Virus record (IMG/VR): IMGVR_UViG_3300031951_000175
Coordinates: 1-58,305 of that record
Length of the DNA: 58,305 nucleotides
Source: a virus
Direction: 5' to 3' (one strand)
Positions 7,315 through 17,793 of this stretch are shown here, piece after piece. Each line of letters begins with the position of its first letter. Positions within the stretch are counted from its first letter, which is position 1. A program made the position numbers and the translations under genes. Below the pieces are notes generated by a model. That model did not search any database and was not told where the DNA came from. It saw only the letters and a list, made by a program, of their open reading frames with translations.

Positions 7315-9744
7315 ATGTCATTAAAAATAAATAAAAGAGGAGGAGACAGTGTATCATTTAATCCTCAAAAAATTTACAACAGAGTTAAGAGAGCATCAAA
7401 AGGCTTGAATGTTAACTCTGATGAAATTTTCATTAAAGTAATTACTTCTGTACCAACGGAAGGTGAGGTAACTACAAAAGAACTTGATAAATTAGTTTAT
7501 GAGATTGCAGCTTCATACACAGGTAGTCACCATGATTACTCAAGATTGGCTGCGAGTGTTGCGATTTCTTCATACCACAAAGAAACTAATGAAAGTTTTT
7601 CACAAACAATGATGCAACTTTATGAAGATGGAATTATCAATGAAAAATTGATTGAAACTATTAAAGAATATGGTGAAGATACTATTGATGCGGCTATTAA
7701 TCATGAAAATGATTATAACTTCGATTACTTTGCTTGGAGATCATTACAAGAAATGTATTTGTTGAAAAGACCAAATGGTAAAGTAGTTGAAAGACCACAA
7801 CATATGTATATGAGAGTTGCTCTTTGGGTTACTACCAATATGTCTGACGCATTTGAGTACTACAAATCATTATCAAATCAGTTGATTTCAAAGGCAACAC
7901 CAATAATGATTAATGCTGGAACAAAAGTTCCACAATTAGCATCATGTGTACTTCACTATAACAACTCCGACTCAAGAAAAGGTTTATTAGATACATTAAC
8001 AGATATTTCAACTTTCTCCTCTGATGCTGCTGGTATTGGATTATCTATGTCTAACATTAGAAGTAAAGAAAGTAGAATCTCAAGTTCAGGTGGATATGCT
8101 GGAGGTCTTTTAAAATATTTAAAAATTGTTAATGAATCACTTAGATTCTTTAACCAACAAGGTCGTAGACCTGGTAGTGCCGCTATCTATCTTGAACCTT
8201 GGCACAAAGACATCTTTGATCTTTTAGACATCAAGAAGAACACAGGTGCGGAAGAATTGAGAGCTCGTGATTTGTTTACCGCACTTTGGATTCCTGATAA
8301 CTTCATGAGAGCGGTTAGAAATAACACTAGTTGGTATTTGTTCTGTCCTAATGATATCACTAAGGCTGGTTTAAAACCTTTACAAGAATGTTTTGGTGAT
8401 GAATATGAAGAGGTGTATGAAAAGGCAGTATCAATGGGGTTAGGTAAAAAAGTAAAAGCTCAGGACATTTGGAGTAAAGTTGTTGAATCTCAAATCGAAA
8501 CAGGAGTTCCTTATTTATGTTCTAAAGATAATGCTAATAGAAAAACTAACCACCAAAATATTGGGGTCATTAAACAATCTAATTTGTGTAATGAAATATA
8601 TCAATATACTGATGAAGAAACTACAGCGATTTGTACACTTTCATCGATGGTTTTAAAGAATTTTATTCAAGGGGGTAAATTTGATTTTGAACTTTTATTT
8701 AATGAGGTTAGAAAAGTTGTTAGATCACTTAATAAGGTAGTTGATATCAACAACTACTCAACTGAAAAAGGTAGAAAAGGTGGTTTGGAACAAAGAGCAA
8801 TTGCAATTGGTACACAAGGTTTGGCTGATGTATTTTATTTAATGGATTATATCTTCACATCTAATGAAGCTAAGAAATTGAACAAGGACATTTTTGAAAC
8901 AATCTATTATGCGGCAATCTATGAAAGTAATCAGTTGTGCATGAACGGTAAGTATAAACCTTATTCATTCTTCAACGGATCACCAATGTCTCAAGGAGTA
9001 TTCCAATTTGATATGTGGGGATTAGACGAAACTCAACTTTCAGGAATGTGGGATTGGAACAAACTCAAGAATAGTGTTTCACAATATGGGGTTTGTAATT
9101 CATTATTCACGGCTCAAATGCCCGTGGCATCTTCAGCTAAAATTACAGGTTCATATGAAATGACAGAACCAGCACACTCTGCAATCTTTAATAGACGAGT
9201 TGTTGGTGGTGAAATCATGATAGTTAACAAATATCTAATCAACGACTTTGAAAAGATAGGTATTTGGTGTGAAGATTTAAAAAATGAAATCATTATAAAT
9301 GAAGGATCAATTCAAAATATTAACTTTAATAACTATTTGGATTCTGAAGATAAAAACTACAATAAGAAAGTTAAACGAATTGAACATTTAATTCCTAAGT
9401 ATAAAACTATTTGGGAGATCTCACAAAGAGAACTTATTGATATGGCTGCAGATAGAGCTCCATTTATTGATCAATCACAGTCAATGAACATCTATATGGC
9501 AAACCCAACCCTATCTAAGATTACATCATCACATTTCCACTCTTGGGAAAAAGGATTAAAAACTTTATGTTATTATGTAAGAACTAAGGCAATATCAACA
9601 GGAGCTAAACATTTGGCGTTAGATATGTCTAAACGTGAAAAACCTAAAGTAACTCCTGAACCACCAAAAGTTGACTATTCTCACCTAAACTTACCACCAA
9701 GACCTGAGAATTCTGATTTTGAATGTTTTGGATGTTCATCCTAA
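7315..9744 (+). CDS. nrdA: Class Ia ribonucleotide reductase large subunit (alpha)
   Basis: The 809-residue catalytic subunit. An N-terminal ATP-cone (about 1-95) implies that overall activity control by ATP/dATP is retained. The catalytic cysteines are Cys211 (LASCVL), Cys425 (NLCNE, with Asn423 and Glu427) and Cys440 (ICTLSS). The C terminus carries the shuttle pair in ECFGCSS (Cys804, Cys807). The length is close to bacterial NrdA. No intein, split or intron is seen. It follows nrdB and is closed by a strong terminator, so it ends the early/middle metabolic unit. Confidence 0.95.
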   Translation: MSLKINKRGGDSVSFNPQKIYNRVKRASKGLNVNSDEIFIKVITSVPTEGEVTTKELDKLVYEIAASYTGSHHDYSRLAASVAISSYHKETNESFSQTMMQLYEDGIINEKLIETIKEYGEDTIDAAINHENDYNFDYFAWRSLQEMYLLKRPNGKVVERPQHMYMRVALWVTTNMSDAFEYYKSLSNQLISKATPIMINAGTKVPQLASCVLHYNNSDSRKGLLDTLTDISTFSSDAAGIGLSMSNIRSKESRISSSGGYAGGLLKYLKIVNESLRFFNQQGRRPGSAAIYLEPWHKDIFDLLDIKKNTGAEELRARDLFTALWIPDNFMRAVRNNTSWYLFCPNDITKAGLKPLQECFGDEYEEVYEKAVSMGLGKKVKAQDIWSKVVESQIETGVPYLCSKDNANRKTNHQNIGVIKQSNLCNEIYQYTDEETTAICTLSSMVLKNFIQGGKFDFELLFNEVRKVVRSLNKVVDINNYSTEKGRKGGLEQRAIAIGTQGLADVFYLMDYIFTSNEAKKLNKDIFETIYYAAIYESNQLCMNGKYKPYSFFNGSPMSQGVFQFDMWGLDETQLSGMWDWNKLKNSVSQYGVCNSLFTAQMPVASSAKITGSYEMTEPAHSAIFNRRVVGGEIMIVNKYLINDFEKIGIWCEDLKNEIIINEGSIQNINFNNYLDSEDKNYNKKVKRIEHLIPKYKTIWEISQRELIDMAADRAPFIDQSQSMNIYMANPTLSKITSSHFHSWEKGLKTLCYYVRTKAISTGAKHLALDMSKREKPKVTPEPPKVDYSHLNLPPRPENSDFECFGCSS

Positions 9745-9751
9745 AATTAAG

Positions 9752-9781
9752 AATCACTACTTCGGTAGTGATTTTTTTTTT
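9752..9781 (+). terminator. Rho-independent terminator with UUCG tetraloop
   Basis: AATCACTAC (9752-9760) and GTAGTGATT (9765-9773) form a perfect 9-bp stem around TTCG, followed by a long T-run. It insulates the nucleotide-metabolism unit from the baseplate genes that follow. Confidence 0.95.
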
Positions 9782-9801
9782 ACTTAAAAATTCTATAACT
9801 T

Positions 9802-9810
9802 ATATTTATA
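9802..9810 (+). promoter_or_regulatory. Candidate late promoter motif before gp25
   Basis: ATATTTATA lies 6 bases upstream of the gp25 start and just after the nrdA terminator, so new transcription has to begin here. The same 9-base pattern recurs before other structural and lysis genes. No clear -35 element is visible, as in T4 late promoters. Confidence 0.65.
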
Positions 9811-9816
9811 TGTGAT

Positions 9817-10275
9817 ATGGCAAATGGTATTACATACGGTATAGGGTTTCCCTTCGTTGATTCGTTTACAGGTAGATATTTGGATGTTACTGAAACTACC
9901 GAAGCTGAAATTAGAGGTAATCTAGTTCACTTACTTTTAACAAGAAAAGGAAGTAGATATTTTTTACCTGATTTTGGGACAAGATTATATGAATATATAT
10001 TCGAACCACTTGATGGTCCTACGTTTTCAGATATTGAGGCGGAGATAAGGGACACCATTAGAACATTTATGCCAAACTTACAAGTTACAAATATTGTTGT
10101 TGAACCAGCATCTGCAGGACTTGAAGATAAAGGTTATACGGTTAACCAATATGGTGAACGAGAATTTAAAGTTACAAACATTGCCAATTTAGAACACACG
10201 GCAAGAATCAAAATTGATTATAAAATCACTGATTCGGCATTTGAATCACAAGATTTTGTTATATTAAATATTTAA
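9817..10275 (+). CDS. gp25: gp25-like baseplate wedge protein
   Basis: A 152-residue member of the gp25/GPW family, the conserved wedge component that links baseplate and sheath in contractile tails. The family signature is clear: GNLVHLLLTRKGSRYFLPDFGTRL-type sequence (about residues 32-55) followed by a DIEAEIRDTIRTFMP helix. It is first in the tail operon and is followed after six bases by the gp6-like gene, the same order as in many contractile phages. It proves that the phage has a contractile tail. Confidence 0.93.
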   Translation: MANGITYGIGFPFVDSFTGRYLDVTETTEAEIRGNLVHLLLTRKGSRYFLPDFGTRLYEYIFEPLDGPTFSDIEAEIRDTIRTFMPNLQVTNIVVEPASAGLEDKGYTVNQYGEREFKVTNIANLEHTARIKIDYKITDSAFESQDFVILNI

Positions 10276-10281
10276 TGATAT

Positions 10282-12123
10282 ATGGCTGAAAAAAAGATAT
10301 CCTATACGGTCCGAGATTTTCAAGGAGTAAGATCTGAGTTAATAAATTTCACAAGAACTTACTATCCTGATTTAGTTCAGAACTTTAATGATGCTGGGAT
10401 TTTTTCAGTTATGTTGGATCTTAACGCCGCGGTAACTGATAACTTGAATTATCAAATTGATAGAAGTATCCAAGAAACTGTATTACAATTTGCACAACAA
10501 AAGAATTCGGTTTATAATATTGCAAGAACTTATGGTCTTAAAGTACCTGGTCAAAGACCATCGGTTGCTTTAGTTGATTTCTCAATAACAGTTCCTGCTT
10601 TTGGTGATAGAGAAGACATAAGATATTGTGGAATCTTAAGAAGAGGATCTTTAGTTAATGGTGCTGGACAACCTTTTGAAACTGTCTATGACATTGATTT
10701 TGCATCACCAATTAATGCTGAAGGATCACCAAACAGATTAAAAATACCAAATTTTGATTCAAGTGGTAAATTGATAAATTACACCATTGTTAAAAGAGAA
10801 GTTGTTGTAAATGGAGTTACAAAAGTGTTCAAAAGAACAATTACCGCAAATGATGTAAAACCATATTTAGAGTTATTTCTCCCTGAAAAAAATATATTAG
10901 GAATTACAAGTGTGTTGTTGAAACCAGGAACACAATATTCAACAGTACCAAATCCGCAAGATTTTTTAAGTTTGGGGCCTGAAAGATGGTTTGAGGTTGA
11001 TGCATTAGTTCAAGATAGAGTTTTTGTTGAAGACCCAACTAAAGTTTCAGATCAACCAGGTATTAAAGTTGGAAGATACATCACAACCTCTAATAAATTT
11101 ATTTCTGAATACACACCACAAGGTTTCTGTAAAATGACTTTTGGTGGTGGTAACATTTCGGCCGAAGAACAACTAAGAGAATTCGCTAGAGATGGTAAAG
11201 GATTTGATTTAAGTAGATATACTAACAATTACGCTATGGGTGCGGCTTTAACACCAAATACAACACTATTCGTTCAATACAGAATTGGGGGTGGATTAGC
11301 TAGTAATGTAGGTCTAAATACAATCAATCAAATTGGTACAGTTTCATTCGCAGTTAATGGACCTTCTGATTCTGTAAATAGAAGTGTTATTAATAGTCTT
11401 CAGTGTAATAACGTAACTGCCGCAATTGGTGGTGCTAATTTACCAACAACAGAAGATGTTAGAAATATGGTTTCATTTAACTTCGCAGCTCAGAACAGAG
11501 CAGTAACTGTTAATGATTATAATTCATTAATAAGAACAATGCCGTCACAATATGGCGCACCAGCAAAAGTTGCAATCACTGAAGAAAATAATAAAATTAG
11601 AATCAAAATGTTGTCATACGACACTAATGGTAGTTTATCTAATGTTGTTTCAAATACTTTAAAACAAAACATCGCAAATTATTTATCTAACTTCAGAATG
11701 ATCAATGATTATATTTCCGTTGAAGCGGCAGAAACAATTGATTTGGCTGTTACTGTTGATGTTGTATTAGATAATAGTCAAAACCAAGGTGCAATTATTT
11801 CAAAAACAATTGAAATTGTTAGTAACTTCTTTAATCCATTAGTTATACAGTTAGGTCAAAATGTAAACATATCTGAACTTAGAAGACTAATACAAGCAGA
11901 AAACGGTATAGTTAGTATTTCTGACATTTCATTCTTTAATCAAGTTGGAGGTCAATACTCTTCGGCACAAACATCTATGCCTTATTCGGATCCTGTAACA
12001 AGACAAATACAACCAACGGCAGATACTTTGTTTGCAACTCCAACACAAATCTATCAAATTCGATTCCCAAACAAAGATATTAATGTAAGAGTATTGAACT
12101 TGAAATCCGTTAATTTCTCATAG
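10282..12123 (+). CDS. gp6: gp6-like baseplate wedge protein (gpJ family)
   Basis: A 613-residue protein (T4 gp6 has 660). The N-terminal DFQGVRSELINFTRTYYPDL-type segment and the middle region with VNDYNSLIRTMPSQYGAPAKV are typical of the gp6/J-like family, which forms the inner ring of the baseplate with gp25 and gp7. The C-terminal third contains the domain that dimerises in T4. Position after gp25 supports the call. The gene ends before an AT-rich gap that carries another copy of the late motif. Confidence 0.87.
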   Translation: MAEKKISYTVRDFQGVRSELINFTRTYYPDLVQNFNDAGIFSVMLDLNAAVTDNLNYQIDRSIQETVLQFAQQKNSVYNIARTYGLKVPGQRPSVALVDFSITVPAFGDREDIRYCGILRRGSLVNGAGQPFETVYDIDFASPINAEGSPNRLKIPNFDSSGKLINYTIVKREVVVNGVTKVFKRTITANDVKPYLELFLPEKNILGITSVLLKPGTQYSTVPNPQDFLSLGPERWFEVDALVQDRVFVEDPTKVSDQPGIKVGRYITTSNKFISEYTPQGFCKMTFGGGNISAEEQLREFARDGKGFDLSRYTNNYAMGAALTPNTTLFVQYRIGGGLASNVGLNTINQIGTVSFAVNGPSDSVNRSVINSLQCNNVTAAIGGANLPTTEDVRNMVSFNFAAQNRAVTVNDYNSLIRTMPSQYGAPAKVAITEENNKIRIKMLSYDTNGSLSNVVSNTLKQNIANYLSNFRMINDYISVEAAETIDLAVTVDVVLDNSQNQGAIISKTIEIVSNFFNPLVIQLGQNVNISELRRLIQAENGIVSISDISFFNQVGGQYSSAQTSMPYSDPVTRQIQPTADTLFATPTQIYQIRFPNKDINVRVLNLKSVNFS

Positions 12124-12175
12124 GGATTTATTTTTTTTCAAAAGGGACTATTTTTCTATGAAAATAGGAAATAAA

Positions 12176-12184
12176 CTATTTATG
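12176..12184 (+). promoter_or_regulatory. Candidate late promoter motif
   Basis: CTATTTATG ends 17 bases before the start of the 1863-residue protein gene, in a 78-base gap without coding sequence. Confidence 0.55.
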
Positions 12185-12201
12185 AAAAAACGATTTTTTT
12201 A

Positions 12202-15200
12202 ATGCCAAAATCATACAGAATAAGAACCGAAGTTGGTGTTGACAAGTACATCAATGTAAATTTAGAACAAGATTGGGAGTCTTTAGAAGTACTTTCACTG
12301 AAAATACTTGCAAATGATGTTTATACAAGAATGTGTGCCGATTACGGAGTTGTAGTTGGTAGAGTTTTTGTGAATAATGGTTTTGGTTTACCAAATGCAA
12401 GGGTTTCTGTTTTCATTCCCCTTGATGATGCGGATGAACTAAATCCTGTAATTTCAGAATTATACCCATACAAAACTATCACAGATACTAATGAAGAAGG
12501 TTATAGATATAACTTACTTCCCAAGTTACCATCATACAGAGGTCACCAATCTACAGGATCATTCCCAAATGTGTCTGATGTATTAATGGATGACTCATAC
12601 ATTGAAGTCTACGATAAGTATTATAGATTTACTGTTAAAACTAATGAGAGTGGTGACTTTATGATTTTTGGTGTTCCTGTTGGAAACCAAACTATTGTTA
12701 TGGATGTTGATCTTTCCGATATTGGATGTTTTTCATTATCACCACAAGATTTAATTCAACAAGGATTAGCAACAGAGTCTCAAGTGAATGGATCTACATT
12801 CAAATCCTCAACAAATCTAAGAGAGTTACCACAAATTAAAAATTTAGTTTTTGACGTTGACGTATCTCCTTTTTGGGGAGATCCTGATTTATGTCAAGTT
12901 GCGATAACACGAGTTGATTTTGATTTGACAAAATTAGCAAACATTAATATACAACCGACCTCAATTTTCATGGGGTCAATTATATCTACAACAGATGATG
13001 ATGCATTAAAAGTAAGTTGTAAACCAAAAAACAATACAGGAAATCTTTGTGAAATAGTTTCAGGACCTGGCGAAATTTTGGCAATTAGACACACAATCAA
13101 TTCTGACGATCAAGGATTACCAATACTTGAACAATATCAAATAGAAGAGGAAGGAAAAGTTATCGATCAAGATGGAACATACCTATTGAATGTTCCTATG
13201 AATTTGGATTACGTTTTTACAAATGAATTTGGTCAACAAGTATTATCTGACGACCCATCAAAAGGTATCCCAACAAAAGGTAGATATAGATTTAAATTTA
13301 AATGGCAAAACGAACAAGGATTACAAGGGAGTTTTTTACGAGCCAATTTTTTAGTCCCTAATGTTAAAGAATATGGATGGACAAATTATACTGTAGATCC
13401 ATTAACAAATAACACACCCTCAACATACCCTTATAATTTAGGTGTTGGTGTTGTCACAGGATCTACAGTTGTTTTTGGGACGGCACAAGGATTGGCAGAC
13501 CCAACAACAACCAATGTCCAATCTTATATAATATACATAAATGGACAACCATATACAGGAACTCTAAACGCTATTGAAATAACACCAGGAGATCAACTTC
13601 AAATTGTTGCAAATCCTGTTGACCCCTCTCAACCACAAGTTATAACATTTAAACAATACCCACAAGCTCTATTTGATCTTTACAGATCATATGCCTTTAG
13701 TACCGATTGGGATGATTATGTTAACAAACAAGAAGCAATCAATTGTGAAGATACCTTTTACGAATTCCAATACAATAAAGTCTATACAACGGCAATGTTC
13801 CTTGATAGATATAAAAACGGAATTGGAAGGGCAAAACATTTAGGTATAAAAGAAATTGACAACAGAACTTGTAAATCAACTGTTAACACTTTTCCAGTAA
13901 ATGATATAATAAGGAACTTTGATCCTATTTTTTTTGTTTTTAATGTACTTGTTAATATTTTGACATTCCCAATTTTGGTATTGTTATTTGTCGCCCACTT
14001 GATTGCGTTATTGTGGCCTGTATTGAAATACTTGTTATTATTCCTTGGACCATATATTGTATATCAGGGTGTTTCTGCGGGAATAGATTTAGTTTATTAT
14101 ATTACTAGTCTTGGTGATTTTGCACCATTAGGAGGACCGGTAATTTCAATTGGTACTATTTTACAAATTATTGCTCAAGGGCTCAAAGTTATAATTCAAG
14201 TCGCAGCTGGTTTGGCGTTTACATATTTTTATACAAAATTCTTTCTTGATAATACCCAAAATGGTAAGATAGACAATTTCCCAAGAATTGGTCTACCTAT
14301 GATTGCATATCCTGACTGTACAAGTTGTGATTGTGATTGTGGAACAGCAACTTTGGATGATGACTTTGATGCAAATACTTTAGCACAAGAACAACAGGAA
14401 ATTCAAAATAGTTTACAAGACCCCTCAAGCGGACTTGGGTTTGATGTAGTATTGACTCAAACAAATAGTGTAATTGCGCCTGTTAATTCTCCTGGATCAT
14501 ACGATGTTTCCCATCCTAATTTTGAAAACGATGATAATGGAGACGACCCATTCCAATGTGGAAGTACGGGCGGATTCAAAAGTTTTGAGTCATTATTAGG
14601 ACAAAACGATATTAGCACTGCGGTTGCTGTAAAGGCGGCCTTGGATTTCAAAAGAATAATTTCAGGTTATGATGTATTATCATCAACCGACCCAAATAAA
14701 TTATATAGTAACGAACAATATTTGTTACATGCTCCTCAACCGTTTTTATGGTCTGCAAACAAACAAGGGGCTGGTATTGCAGATGAAAGGTATTTTGCTT
14801 ACCCAACAACGGCAACTTTTCCACAACAATTAAATCAATTCAATACAAGAGATAAATATTTTTCAGGTGTTAACCAAATCAAAACAACTGTAAACCCAAT
14901 TTCAGGTTCAACACCATTTTTTGATCAAGTTGTTGTTGTTTTGATGAATTCAGGAACCGCAGCGTCAATTACACCTGGTGGTATTTGTTCTTTCCAAGAT
15001 CCAAACTATATGGATTCAGGTTCTCAGTTTAGAATGAGAAACCTTACGGGTGCAACACTGAATCAATTTGGTAACAATGCAATTACAGGTTTAACAACCA
15101 CAGGTGTTACAACATATACTGTGAATTATGCAGACCCATCTAACTCAAATGGAACATCAAGTTTACCGGCAATAATTTATATTGATCAACCACAAGTTAG

Positions 15201-17793
15201 TCAAGTTGCGGGAACTATAACACAAGAACAAAGTTTTTTACAATATCCGACAGATATAGAATATTTCCAATTGTTAACTGGTTTAACTGTAACAGACTTT
15301 GTAAACACTTCTTTAGGAACATCAGGATATTACAAAAGTGCTTATTTAGAACACAATGTACAATTTAATTATCCAATATGTAATGGAAATAATGTGCCTA
15401 TTTGTCCTTCTTTTGGTCCATACACAATCCAAGACGTTTTATACACTATGCCGAATTGGCAAAATTTTGAAGTTTGTATTTTTGTTCGAGGTGTTGACCC
15501 TCACACCGCACCTCAAACAATTTCTTACGACGTGTCTAAAATATTTGGTCATACTTCGTTCAATGGAAGTGTAGTGATCAGTGGTAGTTATTATTTGAAT
15601 GTACCAATACAAAGTTCTACGGTATCTCAAAAACCTCAAACACACAATACAACAAATAACAATAATGTTAAATTGTATTTTCCATCTTATAATTTTACAA
15701 TTACACCACCAAGTATCAACCCAAACAACTATAGCGGTTTTACATCAAATTTACCTTATTTTTATTTAAGTACTGATGACACACCATCATATACACCAAC
15801 ACCTGGATGGTTAAATGTATCAACACAAACACAAGGTTCTCCTTTTGTTTATGTTGACTCGAGTTCACAATATACTTTACCAAGAAACCAAGCAAATCCA
15901 ACGACATATGTTGGGGGTGGTGCGTTTTTAGGATGGGTTGGTAACAATCCGTTTTCATCAAACATGTTGACTGATACCGCAATATCTGACGATAATCAAA
16001 AGAAACAATATTATAACACTAATGCGGGATATTTTCAACAACAATCTTCATGTGGAGGAAATGGTAATCTAAGTTCTTTATATTCTCCGGCATATTATAA
16101 TCAATCTTTTTCACCTATAAATTTTGGAAATTCACTTCTTATAATCATGAGAAGTGATAGGTTACCAACCTCAACAAGAGTTGAAAATGGAGCAAGTCCT
16201 ACAACAGGATATGCTTTACATCAGAACAACAATTTTGCGGTTTATACTGTTAGTGGTGAATTAGAACCACCAACAATAACTGCAGGTGCTGACTTACCAT
16301 CAGGTGATAGTTTTGATGAAACTGGACCAACTTCAGCTTTGACCTCTACTTTAACATGTGAAGGTATGGTTCCTTTAGAGTGTTATAGCGGTTCAGGAAA
16401 TAATGTTGGTGTAATACCTGCAGGACAATGTTCTATACCTGAAAACAGGATGATAAATGGATGTTACTGTCTTCTTAATAAAAAATATGTCAAAGAGTAT
16501 GGTTCAGATGTGAGATTATTTTTAGAATGGAAAGTTAGATTTACCATGAACTTTGCTGCGTGTAGAGGAGTTTTTGCTCAAGTATTCCAAAACAATTGGA
16601 TCAACGGAGTTCTTTATATGTTTAATTTTAACAAAAGACAAACATTCGGTGTTAATCCATTGATACCAAATTATGATTATTGTACTGATGTTATTGTATT
16701 TGACGACATTAATAATAGTTTTTTCTACAGATCATCTCCTTGGAATAAAACCATCCAACAATTTATTGGTAAGAATAAACCACAAATTAATCCATTAATA
16801 CCACAAAGATTGGCAACATTCCCAGGTTTTGGGTATAATGATAGACAAATCCAATTTCCAACTACACTTACAGATTTAGGACCAAGAGACTTTTTTATAA
16901 ATGAGATCTGTTGTGGGGCTGGTGAAAACGGGTTTGGATCCTATTATGCTGACCAATTAAAATCTACCTCATATCAAGATAACTCAGACATTATACAACT
17001 TGGGTTTTTATCAAGAATATTGAATGAAGGTGTAAGACAAAGAATATTACCAATAGGACAAGGTCAAAATAATACTGAGGGTAAAGGAATTGAACAATTC
17101 TTCAATAGCACAAGGGGAGGATACAGAATAGACGGAGATTGGGCACAAATGTTATCAATCAACTCGGAATGGAAGGTTTTACCATTTATAAGTGAAAACC
17201 TTACAGGACCAAATGCTAATGATTTTATTTTCTTTGGTGATAATTATTATCCTGCAACCCCTCCATCAGGGGCAAATGATATAAAACCTATTATGGGACT
17301 ATTTTTCCAAACCCCTCTTGAAAATTTAAGATATAGAAAAATTGAATCACCAGGTATTGAAACGTATAACTTCAACCCATTAATTCAAAATTACTTTGGA
17401 TATGGTAAATCACAAGTGGTTCCACATTACAAGTGGAGTTTAAAACAAAGTAACCCAAGTCAAAACATATTTGGAACTGAAGACAATAATTGGTATACAA
17501 ATGTTGTTGGACAAGGTTTCTTTAAGAAAAAATACCAAGATCTAGATTTTACAACTTTGGGTGAAAAGTATATTACAAGTACTACTAATTTAGGTTACAT
17601 TTCAAACTATACATTAGCTGGTGTACCTGAACCACTTATACCGCCATCAGTTGTCAATCAGGGACAACCTATTGGTAGCGCTAATCAAGCAGTAGTTGTC
17701 GGAGCACCTTACCATTTCTACTTTGGTTTGAACAATGGTAAAACTGCTTTGAATAGATTCTATAAACTTTATGTAGCAACAACAGAAGAATGA
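12202..17793 (+). CDS. Very large baseplate or tail structural protein with internal hydrophobic segments
   Basis: A 1863-residue protein in the position of T4 gp7. The N terminus has a YINVN motif, followed by a carboxypeptidase-regulatory/transthyretin-like beta domain (about 45-185: VVGRVFVNNGFGLPNARVSV and a later DFMIFGVPVGNQTI). Residues about 577-686 are strongly hydrophobic with three to four possible membrane-spanning helices, followed by a cysteine cluster CTSCDCDCG near 705. The remainder is a long beta-rich region with many Asn, Thr and Pro. A wedge protein is likely. The membrane-like segments could act in host-membrane penetration or be buried; this is inference. Homology to gp7 itself is not evident from the sequence. 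Confidence 0.8.
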   Translation: MPKSYRIRTEVGVDKYINVNLEQDWESLEVLSLKILANDVYTRMCADYGVVVGRVFVNNGFGLPNARVSVFIPLDDADELNPVISELYPYKTITDTNEEGYRYNLLPKLPSYRGHQSTGSFPNVSDVLMDDSYIEVYDKYYRFTVKTNESGDFMIFGVPVGNQTIVMDVDLSDIGCFSLSPQDLIQQGLATESQVNGSTFKSSTNLRELPQIKNLVFDVDVSPFWGDPDLCQVAITRVDFDLTKLANINIQPTSIFMGSIISTTDDDALKVSCKPKNNTGNLCEIVSGPGEILAIRHTINSDDQGLPILEQYQIEEEGKVIDQDGTYLLNVPMNLDYVFTNEFGQQVLSDDPSKGIPTKGRYRFKFKWQNEQGLQGSFLRANFLVPNVKEYGWTNYTVDPLTNNTPSTYPYNLGVGVVTGSTVVFGTAQGLADPTTTNVQSYIIYINGQPYTGTLNAIEITPGDQLQIVANPVDPSQPQVITFKQYPQALFDLYRSYAFSTDWDDYVNKQEAINCEDTFYEFQYNKVYTTAMFLDRYKNGIGRAKHLGIKEIDNRTCKSTVNTFPVNDIIRNFDPIFFVFNVLVNILTFPILVLLFVAHLIALLWPVLKYLLLFLGPYIVYQGVSAGIDLVYYITSLGDFAPLGGPVISIGTILQIIAQGLKVIIQVAAGLAFTYFYTKFFLDNTQNGKIDNFPRIGLPMIAYPDCTSCDCDCGTATLDDDFDANTLAQEQQEIQNSLQDPSSGLGFDVVLTQTNSVIAPVNSPGSYDVSHPNFENDDNGDDPFQCGSTGGFKSFESLLGQNDISTAVAVKAALDFKRIISGYDVLSSTDPNKLYSNEQYLLHAPQPFLWSANKQGAGIADERYFAYPTTATFPQQLNQFNTRDKYFSGVNQIKTTVNPISGSTPFFDQVVVVLMNSGTAASITPGGICSFQDPNYMDSGSQFRMRNLTGATLNQFGNNAITGLTTTGVTTYTVNYADPSNSNGTSSLPAIIYIDQPQVSQVAGTITQEQSFLQYPTDIEYFQLLTGLTVTDFVNTSLGTSGYYKSAYLEHNVQFNYPICNGNNVPICPSFGPYTIQDVLYTMPNWQNFEVCIFVRGVDPHTAPQTISYDVSKIFGHTSFNGSVVISGSYYLNVPIQSSTVSQKPQTHNTTNNNNVKLYFPSYNFTITPPSINPNNYSGFTSNLPYFYLSTDDTPSYTPTPGWLNVSTQTQGSPFVYVDSSSQYTLPRNQANPTTYVGGGAFLGWVGNNPFSSNMLTDTAISDDNQKKQYYNTNAGYFQQQSSCGGNGNLSSLYSPAYYNQSFSPINFGNSLLIIMRSDRLPTSTRVENGASPTTGYALHQNNNFAVYTVSGELEPPTITAGADLPSGDSFDETGPTSALTSTLTCEGMVPLECYSGSGNNVGVIPAGQCSIPENRMINGCYCLLNKKYVKEYGSDVRLFLEWKVRFTMNFAACRGVFAQVFQNNWINGVLYMFNFNKRQTFGVNPLIPNYDYCTDVIVFDDINNSFFYRSSPWNKTIQQFIGKNKPQINPLIPQRLATFPGFGYNDRQIQFPTTLTDLGPRDFFINEICCGAGENGFGSYYADQLKSTSYQDNSDIIQLGFLSRILNEGVRQRILPIGQGQNNTEGKGIEQFFNSTRGGYRIDGDWAQMLSINSEWKVLPFISENLTGPNANDFIFFGDNYYPATPPSGANDIKPIMGLFFQTPLENLRYRKIESPGIETYNFNPLIQNYFGYGKSQVVPHYKWSLKQSNPSQNIFGTEDNNWYTNVVGQGFFKKKYQDLDFTTLGEKYITSTTNLGYISNYTLAGVPEPLIPPSVVNQGQPIGSANQAVVVGAPYHFYFGLNNGKTALNRFYKLYVATTEE

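Noticed and set aside
12121-12175. CTATTTT...AAAATAG hairpin after the gp6-like gene as a terminator
   Set aside because: The stem is only A/T-rich and not followed by a T-run; it is too weak to call.
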